Below, in pieces: positions 49,201-61,002 of a stretch of 64,000 nucleotides of DNA. The notes under the pieces are model-generated. The model made no database searches. It had not been told where the DNA came from and worked only from the letters and a program-made list of their open reading frames with translations. The stretch spans positions 13,954,200-14,018,199 of the forward strand of contig NC_092474.1 of the NCBI RefSeq assembly GCF_047495875.1. The letters run 5' to 3'. The position numbers and the translations under genes are program-made. Positions within the stretch are counted from its first letter, which is position 1; each line of letters starts with the position of its first letter. The stretch comes from Pithys albifrons albifrons. Its lineage: Eukaryota; Chordata; Aves; Passeriformes; Thamnophilidae.

Positions 49201-51006
49201 GGGGGAATGGGCGTGGGGGAAGCAGGGCTGCAGGTGCAGATGTGTGTGCCAGTGTGGGGGCAGGTACAGCTGTGGGTTTGGTGCAGATGTGGGTTTGGTG
49301 CAGGTACAGGTGTGGGTTTGGTGCAGATGTGGGTTTGGTGCAGGTACAGCTGTGGGTTTGGTGAAGGTACAGGTGCGGGTTTGGTGCAGGTACAGCTGTG
49401 GGTTTGGTGCAGATGTGGGTTTGGTGCAGGTACAGCTGTGGGTTTGGTGCAGATGTGGGTTTGGTGCAGGTACAGCTGTGGGTTTGGTGCAGATGTGGGT
49501 TTGGTGCAGGTACAGCTGTGGGTTTGGTGCAGATGTGGGTTTGGTGCAGGTACAGGTGCGGGTTTGGTGCAGGCACAGGTGTGGACGCAGGTGTGGGTGT
49601 AGATGTGTGTGTAGATGTAGATTTGGGTGCAGAATTGGGTGCAGCTGCAGGTGTGGGTTTGGGTGCAGATACATGTGTAGATGCAGGTAGATTTGAGTGT
49701 GGGCACAGGTGCAGCTGCATGCACAGGTGTGGGATGCAGATATGGGGTGCAGGTGCAAATGTGGGTGTAGGTTCATATGTGGAGCGCAGGTACAGGTGCA
49801 GATGTGTGTGGCTGCAGGTGCAGGTGTGGGGTGCAGGTGCAGGTGTGGTGTGTGGGTACAGGTGCAGGTCTGGGTGCAGCTGTGGGGTGTGTGGGGGCAG
49901 GTACAGGTGCAGGTGTGGAGTGTGGGTGCAGGTGCAGATCTGGGTGCAGGTGTGGGCTGTAGGTACAGGTGTGGGTGCAGGTGCGGTGTTTGGGGGCAGG
50001 TTCAGGTGCACATGGTGGTGCCTGGGCAGAGGCAGCAGCCCCCAGGGTAGCCGAGGCTCAGCACTGCGGTGCTCAGATACCCACCCACCTCGTCCCTCCC
50101 GCTCCCAGGTGTTCCTGGCCAGGGGTGTGTGCCACACAGAGCCGGCGTACGGCCGGGCCGTGGCTGCGCTGCTGGAGAACCTGGAGGCCTTCGGCACGGC
50201 CGCCACTCTGGCGCAGGTGCTGCCGGTGCTGCACGGCCGCTCGTACCTGGACATCGCCTCCATGCGCTGCGGGGAGGAGTCGGGTACGAGCCGGGGGCGG
50301 GCGGGGCAGGGGCGGTGCCGGGGACACCGCGGTGCTGTCTGGGTGTCCATCAGCGCCGCGGTGGGTTCCCGCAGACACGCTGACGGCAGTGGACATCGAG
50401 CCCCGGCCTGAGGCGCCGGGGAACAAGACGGTGCGGCTGGTGGTGGAGTGTCCCCTGCCCTGGTGCTTCGAGCTGCGGCTCTTTGACCAGCGCGTGTCCG
50501 CGCCCGCCGCCGCCTCCCTCCTGGACGTGCTCCGGGCGGCCACCGAGCAGGAGCCCCGTTTCACGTATGTGGCCCCTCCGGGCCTCGCTGGGGGTCACAC
50601 AGGGTGCCCACGTGTCCCGTGTCCCTGCCATGGGCTCATCCTGCTTCCTACCGCCCCAATCCCCTGGGAGCTGCCCTGTCCCCCGCCAGCAGTGCCGGAC
50701 ACTCGCCCACCCCCTCCTGCCCTCTGCCACCCCCAGGTTCCACACCCAGGACACCGCCCAGGGCCCCTTCCTGACCCAGGTGCTGGGGCTGGAGGCCCGG
50801 CAGCAGAAGCGGAACTACTGGCAGCTCCTGACGGCCCCCAGCACCCCCCTGCTGACCAGTGAGTGCTGGGTGGGGGTCCCAGGCAGCCCCCACGGCCCCT
50901 GAGGCCCCCCATGCTCACCTGGGTCACTGTCCCTCTCTCTGCAGGTGTTGCCGACTACATACCCCGCGATGGGGAGACCCTCATCCTGCGCCTCAGCGAG
51001 TGGTAG
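46220..51006 (+). CDS. TCN2: TCN2, transcobalamin II (vitamin B12 carrier)
   Basis: Ten exons: 46220-46277, 47121-47301, 47611-47658, 48557-48687, 48759-48917, 48991-49166, 50109-50283, 50375-50564, 50737-50858, 50945-51006. All join in phase to 433 residues (human 427). Signal peptide MWLLLVLLLPPAVLPAQ leads to the alpha-barrel (RPQTGRLALYLLGLRATC, LTSYYQYGLGVLALCVHHKR, DGIIGNIYSTPWALQ, RGVCHTEPAYGRAVAALL). The C-terminal beta domain ends TQVLGLEARQQKRNYWQLL and DYIPRDGETLILRLSEW. It is a secreted cobalamin-binding protein that delivers B12 to cells through receptor uptake. The choice of TCN2 over TCN1 or gastric intrinsic factor rests on synteny between PES1 and SLC35E4. Confidence 0.95.
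46340..46770. repeat. 22-23-bp minisatellite in TCN2 intron 1
   Basis: About 19 copies of gggctgggggtccccgaggg plus ca, with ggtgcccgaggggag variants. Confidence 0.95.
47310..47595. repeat. 37-39-bp minisatellite in TCN2 intron 2
   Basis: Seven copies of ggggcctttggggacactcc followed by tgtcctctgggctccccca. Confidence 0.95.
47700..48550. repeat. 43-bp minisatellite filling TCN2 intron 3
   Basis: Units built from gtgtgctgggaggtgtgtgg and tgccctgggcagtgaccagt, with frequent half-unit deletions. About 20 copies occupy the whole intron up to 7 bp before the exon 4 acceptor. Confidence 0.95.
49255..50030. repeat. 40-bp minisatellite in TCN2 intron 6
   Basis: The core at 49260-49580 repeats tttggtgcagatgtgggttt plus ggtgcaggtacagctgtggg. 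Beyond 49600 it decays into gcaggtgtgggtgcag words. Confidence 0.95.
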
Positions 51007-51892
51007 AGGGTGGGGGCGATGGCAATGAAGCCCTTGCTCTGGGAACAGGCCCTGCCGACTCCCTGTCTCCTGCTTTCCAGGGGCCAGCACCCCAAATCCG
51101 CCCGGGGGGAGGAGGAGAGGGACACACACATGGTGGGATGGGAGCGCCTGGGCCAGCAGCTCCTTCGGGCCCAGCCCTGCTGGGGGATGGCACTGGGAGC
51201 AGCCACTTTGGGGGTGTCCAAAGCATTTCTGGGATGCCCAAAGATGGGGGGAGTCCGAGCCAGCGCGGCTCGTACCCAGCAAGTGCCAGCTGGGACCATC
51301 AGAGCCGCTGCCACCCCAGGGGCCCCCAGTGCCACACCGAGCCCGAGGGGCACCCCGGGCTTTAATCCAGCCCCCAAAATCACGGCAAGGCGGCCGCGGA
51401 GCTGGGGCGGGGGCTTGGCCTCGGGGCCTGTGGCGATGCCGGTGCCGGTAGCGGGTTCGGGGGCCGATCCCAGTGGCGGTGCCCGGGCGATGCCGGAGCC
51501 GGAGCCGGAGCCGGGCGGGGGCAGCGATGGCGCCGGGGCCGTGAGGGCGGCGGGGCTGCGGAGGTCGCTGTGCCGCGATGTTCTCGCTGGCCCGCGGGGT
51601 GAGGGCTCGCCGAGGGCCGTGCCCCGAGCCCCGCCCGGCCGTGACGCGCCGGGCCCTGCCGGGGAGGAGCGTCCCGCCCTCCGCTCCGAGATCGCCACAC
51701 TCTTCGCCGGTTCGGTGTCGCCGCCGCCGCCCGGGCCATGGCACGGGCCCCGCGGGGCTGAGCTGCGCCGGCAGCGCCGCCGGAGGGAGCGCGGGGCCGC
51801 CTCGCCAGCGCCAGGGCCGTACCGCCGGCAGCGCCGCCCGGGGCCGCGGGAGGACGGGGCGGAGCGGCGGGGCGGGGGAGGCGGAGGTGCCC
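51007..51892 (+). promoter_or_regulatory. TCN2 3' flank and CpG-island promoter of SLC35E4
   Basis: The TCN2 stop and SLC35E4 start are 890 bp apart, same strand. CpG density rises from about 51370 into the SLC35E4 first exon. No canonical AATAAA follows TCN2. The frame of SLC35E4 stays open upstream to 51578. Confidence 0.5.
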
Positions 51893-54800
51893 ATGTGCCC
51901 TGGGGCGCGGCGGGGCGATGCGGCCGCGATGGGCCCGGCCATGGGCCCCGCCGTGGGCCCCGCGCCGCCCGGGAAGGCCGAGCCGGGCCGCGGGCGACCG
52001 GCGCTGCCGCTCACCCTCAGCGTGCTGGCCTGGCTGGGCACCGGCACCACCATGGCCGGCCTCAACAAGTGGATCTTCGCGGCTCACGGGTTCCGCTACC
52101 CGCTGCTGCTGTCGGCGCTGCACATGCTGTCGGGGGTGGCCGTGGGGTACCCGCTGCGCTGGGCCCGGGCGCCGGCCCCGCCCGCCCCGCGGCCCCGCGC
52201 CCGCATCTACCTGCTCAGCCTCACCTTCTGCAGCAGCGTCGCCCTGGGCAACCTGGGCCTGAGCTACGCGCAGCTGGACGTGGCGCAGGCCGTGGCCACC
52301 ACCACGCCGCTGGTGACGATGGCGCTGGGCGCGCTCGGGGGGCGGCGGCCGCGCCCGCTGCAGTGCTGGGCGATGGGCCCGGTGTGTGCCGGCGCCGCCT
52401 GCAGCATCGCCGGCGGGCTCCGCTTGTCCCAGCCCGGCTGCGGCTTCCTGCTGGCCGCCACCGTGCTCCGCGCACTCAAGTCCATCCAGCAGAGTAAGTG
52501 ACGCCTGGCCCTGTCGCCGTCCTGCATGCGCGGCCCCCTCCGGCGCTGGGGACGCTCCCTGCCCTCTCGCACTGCCCACCCTGGCTCTGGTGGCACCCCA
52601 GCCCCAGTGCCACCTGCTGCCCACCCTGTCCCTGCTGCTATCCCAGTGCCACCGCTTGCCCCTCTGTCATTAGTGTCACCCCACTGTCACCGTGGTGCTG
52701 GGGACACTCCCTGCTTGCCCTGGCACTGCTGCCACCCACTGCCCACCCTGGCTCTGGCGTCACCCCAGTCTCAGTGCCACTTCCTCACCACCCTGTACTA
52801 GATGTCACCCTGGTATCACCCCAGCTCCAGCGCCACCCCATCCTCACCCTTTCCCTGGTACTATCCCAGTGCCACCCCTTGCCCACCCTGTCACTGGTGC
52901 TGGTGACACTCCCTGTCCACCCCGGCTTCAGTGCCACTCCATTGTCACCCCAGCTCTGGTGGCACTCTGGCCCCCAGTGTCAGTCCCATGCCATCCCAGT
53001 CCCACTGCCACCTGCTGTCCTTCCTGGCCTTGGTGCCACCCTACTGTCACCCCAGCAGCAACCCTTGCCCACTCTGTCCCTGGTGTCACCCCAGTGCTTC
53101 TCCAGTGCCACCCTTGCCCACCTTGGGGCTGTGTCGTGCTCCTGGCCCTGAGGTGATGTGATCTCAGTTTGTCAGTGATGACACCACTGGTGTCCCTGTA
53201 GTGTCTGGGCACTGCTGGCTCCTGGTGACATTGTCCCACGACTTCGGGCTGTGGGGGTGGCAGTGCCCTGGTCTGGCACAGGGACACCCAGCCCGCCCCA
53301 TCCCCACAGGCTCCCTGCCGGCACTGTGGGCTCTGGACCCCTGTGTGTCCCCCATTCCTGGGAACTCCGGTGGCCACGGTGCCACCCAGGCCATGGTGTC
53401 CTTGGCAAGGGGCAGCGAGGAGCTGGCCAGGATGTTTTTGGCTGGGAGGGGAGCGTTTCCTCTGGAGCCCGTGACTCGGGGCACTGCAAGGACAGGCTCT
53501 GGTGTGGGGCCCTGTGCCCTCCCCGAGGTTCCCACGGCTGTACCGATGTGCTGTGGCCCCCCAGGGGACACCAGTGCACATTGTCCTGCTGCCCTGTCCC
53601 CTTGTCACCCCCGGTGGGACATGGACAGTGGCCCTGTGGAGGCTGGGGGCTGTTGTGTTCCCCTGGGACACAGCACGTACCCCCTGTGCTTGTCTGTGTG
53701 TGGCAGCCAGCCCTGTTGTGCCTGCTGTCCATGCTGTCCATGCTGTCCCCAGATGACCCAGAGGGAGGGATGTGGGGACAAATGCTCCAAACCAGGCTGA
53801 GGAGCTGCCCTGTCCAGCCCTGCCCTGTGGCACCCTGACCCCCAAGCCAGGGCACCCCTGAACCCAGACCCCGTGTGAACCACCAGGGTACCCCCCAAAC
53901 CAGGGAATCCCAAAAAGGAGGGAGTTCTGAACTGGGGCATCTCCTGAACCAAGGCAGTTCCAAACAGAACCCCCAAAGTGGGTACACCCCCTAAAGCAGG
54001 ACACCCCCAGCCCATGGAGGGGACTGTCCCCTCCATTCCTCCTTTCCCAGGGACATTTGGAATTTTGTAAACACTTGGGCAGTTTGCAGGGACCCATGTT
54101 GGTGGATGTTGCCATTTGGGGGTGCCCCTGGGGATGCTGAGTGTCCCTGCTGGGTGGGTACCCCTGTAGGTGCTGTGTGTCCCTGCTGGGTGTCCCTCCT
54201 GGGTGGGTACCCCTGTAGGTGCTGTGTGTCCCTGCTGGGTGGGTACCCCTGTAGGTGCTGGGTGGGTGCTGCTGTAGGTGGGTAGCCCTGTAGGTGCTGA
54301 GTGTCCCTGCTGGGTGGGTACCACTGTAGGTGCTGGGTGTCCCTGCTGGGTGTCCCTACTAGGTGGGTACCCCTGTAGGTGCTGTGTGTCCCTGCTGGGT
54401 GGGTGCTGCTGTAGGTGGGTGCCCCTGGGGATGCTGGATGTGTCCCCAGTGTGTCCCTCTGACTGTCCCCCGTGTCCCCAGGTGTGCTGCTGCAGGAGGA
54501 CCATCTGGACGCGCTGTCCCTGCTCGGCCTGACATCCCTGCCCAGCTTCGTGCTGCTGTTTGGCGCGGCCGTGGCGCTGGAGCTGGGCCCCTCGTGGCAG
54601 GGGGTGCTGCGCCCCGACGCCGCGCTCTGGGGCTGCGTCCTGCTCAGCTGCCTCGGCTCCGTCCTCTACAACCTGGCCACGTCCTGCCTGCTGTCCCTCA
54701 CCTCGGCCCTCACGCTGCATCTGCTGGGCAGCCTCACCGTGATGGGCAACCTGCTGCTGTCGCGCCTGCTGTTCGGCACGCGGCTGGGCGCGCTGGGCTA

Positions 54801-54909
54801 CGCCGGCGTGGCGCTGACGCTGGCCGGGATGGTGCTGTACCACCAGCCCCGGCTCCTGGCTGCGTGCTGGCCCCTGCGGGCACCGCGGCGGCCCCCGCGC
54901 CACCAGTAG
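51893..54909 (+). CDS. SLC35E4: SLC35E4, solute carrier 35 family transporter
   Basis: Two exons, 51893-52493 and 54482-54909, give 342 residues (human 350). The start at 51893 (MCPGARRGD) matches the human MC... N-terminus; an in-frame ATG at 51578 would add 105 low-complexity residues and is less likely. About ten transmembrane helices of the drug/metabolite (TPT) type are visible: SVLAWLGTGTTMAGLNKWIF, YPLLLSALHMLSGVAVGYPL, IYLLSLTFCSSVALGNLGLS, VATTTPLVTMALGALGG, TSLPSFVLLFGAAVALEL, LHLLGSLTVMGNLLLSRLLF, GVALTLAGMVLYHQ. The family carries nucleotide sugars or phosphorylated sugars across Golgi-type membranes; the substrate of E4 is not known to me. It follows TCN2 as in human. Confidence 0.95.
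52500..53160. repeat. Degenerate C/A-rich repeat in the SLC35E4 intron
   Basis: Irregular recurrence of ccagtgccacc, ctgcccaccctg and ggtgtcaccccag words without a fixed period. Confidence 0.6.
54110..54430. repeat. About 36-bp minisatellite in the SLC35E4 intron
   Basis: Copies of gctgtgtgtccctgctgggt plus gggtacccctgtaggt, with partial units. Lies 50 bp before the exon 2 acceptor. Confidence 0.9.
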
Positions 54910-54989
54910 GGACCTGAGGGGGCTGGGGCGGGGGTGACTCTGTGTGAGGGCAGGGGGGCCGCAGAGCTCGGCTCAGCGTGCACCTGTGT

Positions 54990-57400
54990 GAGCTCAGGGC
55001 TGTGGTGCTGTGCACGTGGGTGTGCCAGCACGTGTGCCACTGCACGTGGGTGTGCCAGCATGTGTGTGTGCCACTGCACATGCATGTGTGCCAGTGTGCC
55101 TGGCTCTGTGTGCCCACAGGTGTGCCAAGATGCACAGTGCTGTGTGCATGGATGTGACTGTGCACGTGGGTGTGCCAGCACGTGTGCCACTGCACGTGTG
55201 TGTGTGCCACTACACGTGTGTGTGTGCCAGTGCATATGTATGTGTGCCACTGTACGTGTGTGTGTGCCAGTGCATGTGTGTGTGCCAGTGCACATGTGTG
55301 TGTGCCACTGCACGTGTGTGTGCCAGTGCACATGTGTGTGTGCCACTACACATGTGTGTGTGCCAGTGCACATGTGTGTGTGCCACTGCATATGTATGTG
55401 TGCCACTGCACGTGTGTGTGCCACTGCACATGTATGTGTGCCAGTGTGCCTGGCTCTGTGTGCCCACAGGTGTGCCGAGGTGCACAGTGCTGTGTGCATG
55501 GATGTGACTGTGCACGTGGGTGTGCCAGTGTGTGTGGCTCTGTGCACATGTGTCTGCTGGTGTGCACAGCTGTGTGCACATACCTGTGACAGTTTGCACA
55601 GCTCTGGGAGCGCTTGTGTTTGCTGGTGTGCACGTGTGTGCCAGTGAGTGTGACTATGCACATGTGTGTGCTCATGTATGCAATGCTGTGCACATGTGTG
55701 TGCCAGTGAGTGTGACACTGCACATGGCTGTGCTGGTGTGCACAGCTCTGTGTGTACGTGTGTGCTGAGGTACACAGTACCACGGCCATGGGTCTCTCTG
55801 TGTACACGTGCACTGAGGGATGTGGTAGCAAGTGTGTCCCACTCTGCACTGTTCTGTGTGCACACGTGTGCTGCGGGGACAGCGCTGTGCCCATGGGTGT
55901 GCCAATGGGTGTAGCTCTGTGTGCACACGTGTGCCAGTGTGCATGGCTGTGTGTACATGTGTCTTGGTTTGCACAGCTCTTTGTGCACACATGTCTTGAG
56001 GTGCACAGTGCTGTGCACACGTGTGTATCAGTGTGCATGGCTTTGTGTACATGTGTCTTGGTTTGCGTGGTTCTGTGTGCACACAGACGAGGTGCACAGT
56101 GCTGTGCACACGTGTGTTCAGTGTGCTTGGCTCTGTGTGTACATGTGTTTTCTAGTACACACAGATCTGTGTGTACATGTCCTGGTTTGCACAGCTGTGT
56201 GTGCACACACATGTGCTGAGGTGCACAGTGCTCTGCACACGTGTGTGTCAGTGTGCATGGCTCTGTGTACATATTGGTTGGTTTGCACAGCTCTGCACAC
56301 ACGTGTGCTGAGGTGCACAGTGCTCTGCACACGTGTGTGTCAGTGTGCATGGCTCTGTGTGTACATGTGTTTTCTAGTACACACAGATCTGTGTGTACAT
56401 GTCCTGGTTTGCACAGCTGTGTGTGCACACACATGTGCTGAGGTGCACAGTGCTCTGCACACGTGTGTGTCAGTGTGCATGGCTCTGTGTACATATTGGT
56501 TGGTTTGCACAGCTCTGCACACACGTGTGCTGAGGTGCACAGTGCTCTGCACACGTGTGTGTCAGTGTGCATGGCTTTGTGTACATGTGTCTTGGTTTGC
56601 GTGGTTCTGTGTGCACACAGATGAGGTGCACAATGCTGTGCACAGGTGTGTGTCAGTGTGCACGGCTCTGTGTACATATTGGTTGGTTTGCACAGCTCTG
56701 CACACACGTGTGCTGAGGTGCACAGTGCTGTGCACACATGTGTGTCAGTGTGCATGGCTCTGTGTGTACGTGTGTTTTCTGGTACACACAGATCTGTGTG
56801 TACATGTCCTGGTTTGCACAGCTGTGTGTGCACACGTGTGACGGTGTACACAGCTCTGTGTGCTGCTCTGTATGACATTGTGCATGTGTGTCAGTGTGGC
56901 GAGCTCTGCACACATTACTGATGTACAAGGCACTGCACAGGTGTGTGCTGGTGTGCACAGCTCTGTGTGCACACATGTGTTGATGTGCACACGTGTGTTG
57001 TGTGAAGGCTTTGCATGTGCACTCAGGTCTTGTGCATGTGTGCATTGGTACAGACTGTACATACATGAGTGTCTGTGCACAGCTGTGTGTGTGACAAGTG
57101 TGCTGGTGTGCATAGCCCTGTGTGTGTGGGGTCAGACAGGTGCACAGTGGCTCTACACGTGTGTTCCCGTGTGCACACGCAGGCTGGGAATACTCAGGGA
57201 CATGGCTGTGGATACACGACTCTGGATAAACGACTTGGTGCATCCGGCTGCGGTCCTGTCTGGGGAAGCACAGGACTCTGTGTGTGTTCACATGTGCGTG
57301 TGTGTGTTCACATGTGTGTGTTCACATGTGCCTGTGTGTTCTCGTGTGTGTGTCACTGCTGAGCTCTGCTGGCTGGAGTTGCCCTGGCTGTGTGTACACT
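54990..57400. repeat. TG-rich degenerate minisatellite with a 222-bp higher-order repeat
   Basis: Composed of gtgtgtgccagtgcacatg- and gtgcacagtgctgtgcacac-like words. From about 56100 to 56760 a 222-bp block recurs nearly exactly (tattggttggtttgcacagc, tgttttctagtacacacaga). Starts 80 bp after the SLC35E4 stop, so it may be transcribed in its 3'UTR. Confidence 0.92.
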
Positions 57401-58185
57401 CATTATGGCTGGACAGGATGCCCAGGACAGGGCGGGTGTGTGTCCCCTCTCCTGTCCCCATCCCCACCGTGTTGTGACAATCCCATGGGGCTGCCGGTGG
57501 TGCTGCCAGTGTCACCTTTGTCCCAGCTGTGCCCTTCCAGCCCCCACAGCTCCGACCCAGTCCCCATCCCTCCCAGCGTGCTGTGGCTGGCACAGACTGT
57601 TATCCGTGGCAGTGATGGCAAGAGCCCAGCTGAGGGACAGGGACAGCCCAGACCACCTGCCATTGCTCCAGGATGGTGCCGGGCTGTGGCATGGAATGGT
57701 GCCGGGCTGTGACAGCACACACTCACCATGGCAAAGGGACAGCCCAGCGTGAGTGCCCTGGCACCGCCGGGGGCCGTGGTGGCCATTGCCGTGCTCGTGT
57801 CTCTGCGCCGGGGCCGAAGGACCCAGCTCCGATTGCACTTATCCCAAAATAAAGCTCTATTTTTGTTGTACTCCACCCTCGGCCCCCAATGATCTCCTGC
57901 CCGAGGGGGAGGGAAGGGAGGAACCACCCAGTGTAGGGATGGGAAGCGGGCATGGAACTGCCTCGGGATGTGCCAGCTCCCGTGGGCGGCGTGTCCGATG
58001 TCTGTGCTCCAGTGCAGGGACAGCCGTGGTTTGGTAGCCCCAGAGCTGGCACTGGGACCCCGCACAGGGCGGGGTGTGGTGGCACGGAGAGGAGTCACCG
58101 ACCAGTCACTGACCGCGTGTGTCCGGTCCTGCTGGGAGCTTCGCCCTGCCCTGGGGCAGCGTGACACTGGAGCGTCCGTGTCCCC
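57401..58185. other. Non-repetitive sequence after the TG array
   Basis: Unique DNA with open frames of up to 281 residues on the minus strand, but no family resemblance or paired splice sites. Contains the poly(A) signal at 57848. Confidence 0.4.
57848..57853 (+). terminator. AATAAA, candidate distal poly(A) signal
   Basis: Context atcccaaaataaagctc followed by tttttgttgtact, a good cleavage/GU-rich arrangement. It could end a long SLC35E4 3'UTR that includes the TG-rich array. Confidence 0.4.
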
Positions 58186-58187
58186 TG

Positions 58188-58295
58188 AGTCATGGAATTC
58201 CGGAATATCCTGAAGTTGGAAGGGACCCACGAGGATCTTCGAATCCAACTCCTAGCCTTGCTCAGGACAGCCCCTAAAATCACCCCGTGTGTCGC
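58188..58295 (-). mobile_element. CR1 LINE 3' fragment
   Basis: atggaattccggaatatcct, gaagggacccacgaggatct and ccttgctcaggacagcccct are reverse-complement CR1 3' end. Confidence 0.85.
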
Positions 58296-59350
58296 CAGTG
58301 CGGCCCCTCCAGCCGGGTGACTCACAGCACCACACAAGCACAACCCTCCCCTCCTGGAAAATCCCTGCTTGGAAAATCCCTGCTCGCTCCCGCCCTCCTT
58401 CTCAAACAGCGATTTTTTTCCATTATCAGGGCAGGAGTTTTGAGGTCACTTCCAGCAGCACCTGGGGAATGGCACCTTCCCAGCACACAGTGCCAGGGTG
58501 TGCCGGGGTGTGCCGGAGTGCCACAGCCCCTGCCGCCTTTGGCAGGTGCCCCAGGTGTGGCTGCAGTGGTGCCTATCCCAAAAAGGACACAAAGGGCCCC
58601 CAGTTATCAGTCAAGAGCCCCTGCACTGGCCAGGAATCTGTTTATTTTCTGGGCTCACATTCCAGAGGCTTTTTCATAGCTGGGAGGGTTGGAAGCCCAT
58701 TTGGTTTTCCAGGAGAACTGAGACTTGCAAACCTGCCACCTGCACCATGGCTGGCTCAGGAGCTCTTCCCTAGGGAATGCCTGCCCATCCCAATCCCTGG
58801 ACTCATTCACTGGGACTGAGTCCGCCCAGATTCCAGCTGCTTTTCCACCTTGGATTCAGCACCTCATGGTGCTCCTGGTGCCCAACAGCTCCAGGGAGCT
58901 GGGCTGGGCAGGGGGTGCCATGGGCAGCATTCCTGCTGGGATGGGGTTGTGCTGCCCGTGGAGGGCCTGGCAGTGGCAGGAGGGCTGGGTGGGTGAGGTG
59001 ACCCTCTCTCTGGGTATTTCAGGTGGTGATCTCAGTCTGGTGCCATCCCTGTGCTCCGGCCATGCTCCGGGAAGGATTGGGTTTCCCGCGGGCAGCAGCT
59101 GCCCATGTGCTGAGTCCGGTGCTGCTCCGGCCAAGCTGGATGAGGGAAAGGCATCCCAGCCCTGGAGGCTCCATGGAAGGGGAGCACATGGGACACCTTT
59201 CTGGGGAGCAGCCCCTGCACGGGGCAGGAGCAGCCCGGGGCACAGTCCTCACATGGGCATGGGGGTGACCCTCTTGAGGAGGGGTGACAGCTCTTAGCAG
59301 TGGCAGCAGGGATGGGTGGCACCTCCGTATGCTTGGGCACACCTGCTGGC
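58296..59350. other. Intergenic, no gene recognised
   Basis: Unique sequence, less GC-rich than the gene cluster. A minus-strand AATAAA (plus tttatt near 58639) has no supported gene upstream of it. Confidence 0.4.
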
Positions 59351-59356
59351 AAGAAG

Positions 59357-59665
59357 TCATGGAATCACGGAATCTCAGGATGGTTTGGGTGGGAAGGTAC
59401 CTTAAAGTTCATCCAGTCCCACCCCTGCCATGGGCAGGGACACCTCCCACCAGCCTGGCCTTGGACACTCCCAGGGATGGGGCAGCCACAGCTTCTCTGC
59501 CCAACCTGTGTCAGGACCTGCCCACCCTCACAGGGAGCAATTCCTTCCCCATATCCCATATATCCCTGCCCTCTGGCAGTGGGAAGCCATTCCCCTTTGC
59601 CTGTTCCTCCAGGCCCTTGCTCCAGGCTCCTCTCCAGCAAGGAGTTCCAGGTGGTGTGGAAGTCT
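59357..59665 (-). mobile_element. CR1 LINE 3' end
   Basis: Starts catggaatcacggaatctca, then ccatgggcagggacacctcc, ctcccagggatggggcagcc, ccctctggcagtgggaagcc. Same subfamily as the copy at 41093. Confidence 0.92.
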
Positions 59666-60474
59666 GAGACTGGAGAACATGAAGTGTGTCCAATGGTTCA
59701 GTGTAGAGATGAGGTCTGGCTGGACAGTTTCTCCTGGATCTGCTGCTGAACCACTGCTGAACCTTCCTTGGAGGCAGGAATGGAACGTGCTGGGATGTGC
59801 TGTGCGCCCTCAGGGCAGGAGCAGCATGTCCCCTGCAGGGGGGAGGAAATCCAGGTGGATTTACTGTGTGCCTGGGAGGACAGGGTGGAAATTCTCTCTG
59901 TTTCAGGACCGGGATTAACTGCTGCCCTGAGGCCTGTTGGGAGCTCACTGCGTTGGCAGGGAGGGATTTGGGATCTGCAGGGGGAGGCAGCAGGGGCAAA
60001 CACTTGCTAAGCTGGGGAGCCTGAGCCAGGAAATTATATCCTTCTGGATATGCTGGGCTGTGCTTGTAAACCTACCACACCACAGTCCTCAAACTGTGTC
60101 AGGGACTGTCGTGGGTCTGAAGATGAAATTGTGGCAAAGCCTTTTTCAGAGCAGATAGAAGAAGGTTGTGTCTGTCCTGGCAGGACAGCCCGGCCCAGGG
60201 ACAGAGATCAGAGGATGTTGGAGCAGCCTAAGCCCAGCTGGAAGCCAGGAGATGGACAGGATGAACCCTCAGACTCCCTTCCAGCCCCACGTTCTCTGCT
60301 CCAGCACCAAAAAGTCTCCTCTGGATGTTGCCCTTAATCATTTGGTGGCTTCACTGGTGGCTTCACTGCTCACTCTCTACATCTCCTGCCCTGCACTGAG
60401 CAGGCTGTTGGCTCAGTAGCTGAGTTTTTAAAAGATGAAATCACAGGAGCTTAAAGACATTTTTAAAGTCACAG
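59666..60474. other. Intergenic, no gene recognised
   Basis: Unique sequence without convincing exon, promoter or repeat. Confidence 0.4.
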
Positions 60475-60795
60475 CAGCATGGAATTGTTATGGTTGGAAA
60501 ACCACTCAAGACCATTGAGTTCAACTGTTCCCCCAGCACTGCCAAGGCCACCACTAACCCATGTCCCCAAATGCCACATCCACTCAGCTTTTAAATCCCT
60601 CCAGGGACAGGGATCCACCTCTGCCCTGGGCAGCCTGTTCCAATGTCTGACCAGCCTTTCTGGGGACAAATTTCCCTTAATATTCAATCTAAACTTCCTC
60701 TGGTGCAACTTGAGGCTGTTTTCTCTCATCTTGGCTCTTGTTCCCTGGAGGTGGAGCCCAACCCCCCTGGCTCCATCCTCTCACCTCAGCTGGGG
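60475..60795 (-). mobile_element. CR1 LINE 3' fragment of a different subfamily
   Basis: tatggttggaaaaccactca, cattgagttcaactgttccc, aatgtctgaccagcctttct and ttcctctggtgcaacttgag mark an older, more diverged CR1 type than the other copies. Confidence 0.85.
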
Positions 60796-61002
60796 CAGTG
60801 GGACCCCCTCGAGCTGAAACCAGAACTAACAGATGGTTTGGTGTGAGCGATGCCAAAGTGGGCCCAGAGGAGGCTTCTGGTTTATAGTGACATGATGATC
60901 TCGTGCAAGGATTGCCACTGCCAGTGCACTTCCTTGGACTGCTCTTACCTTGGCTTCCCAACCCACCAGGGAATGGGGTTCTTCAGGATCTGCACACCCA
61001 AA

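Noticed and set aside
49398..50411. 337-residue frame of VWCRYSCGFGADVGLVQ-type repeats
   Set aside because: Product of the 40-bp intron repeat in TCN2.
51578..51892. N-terminal extension of SLC35E4 from an upstream in-frame ATG
   Set aside because: Arg/Gly/Pro-rich low-complexity CpG-island sequence; the human protein starts at the equivalent of 51893.
55346..56878. 510-residue Cys/His-rich frame resembling zinc-finger spacing
   Set aside because: CA/TG repeat translation; no C2H2 linker or fold pattern.
57403..58248. 281-residue minus-strand frame
   Set aside because: No family resemblance; includes CR1 sequence at its start.
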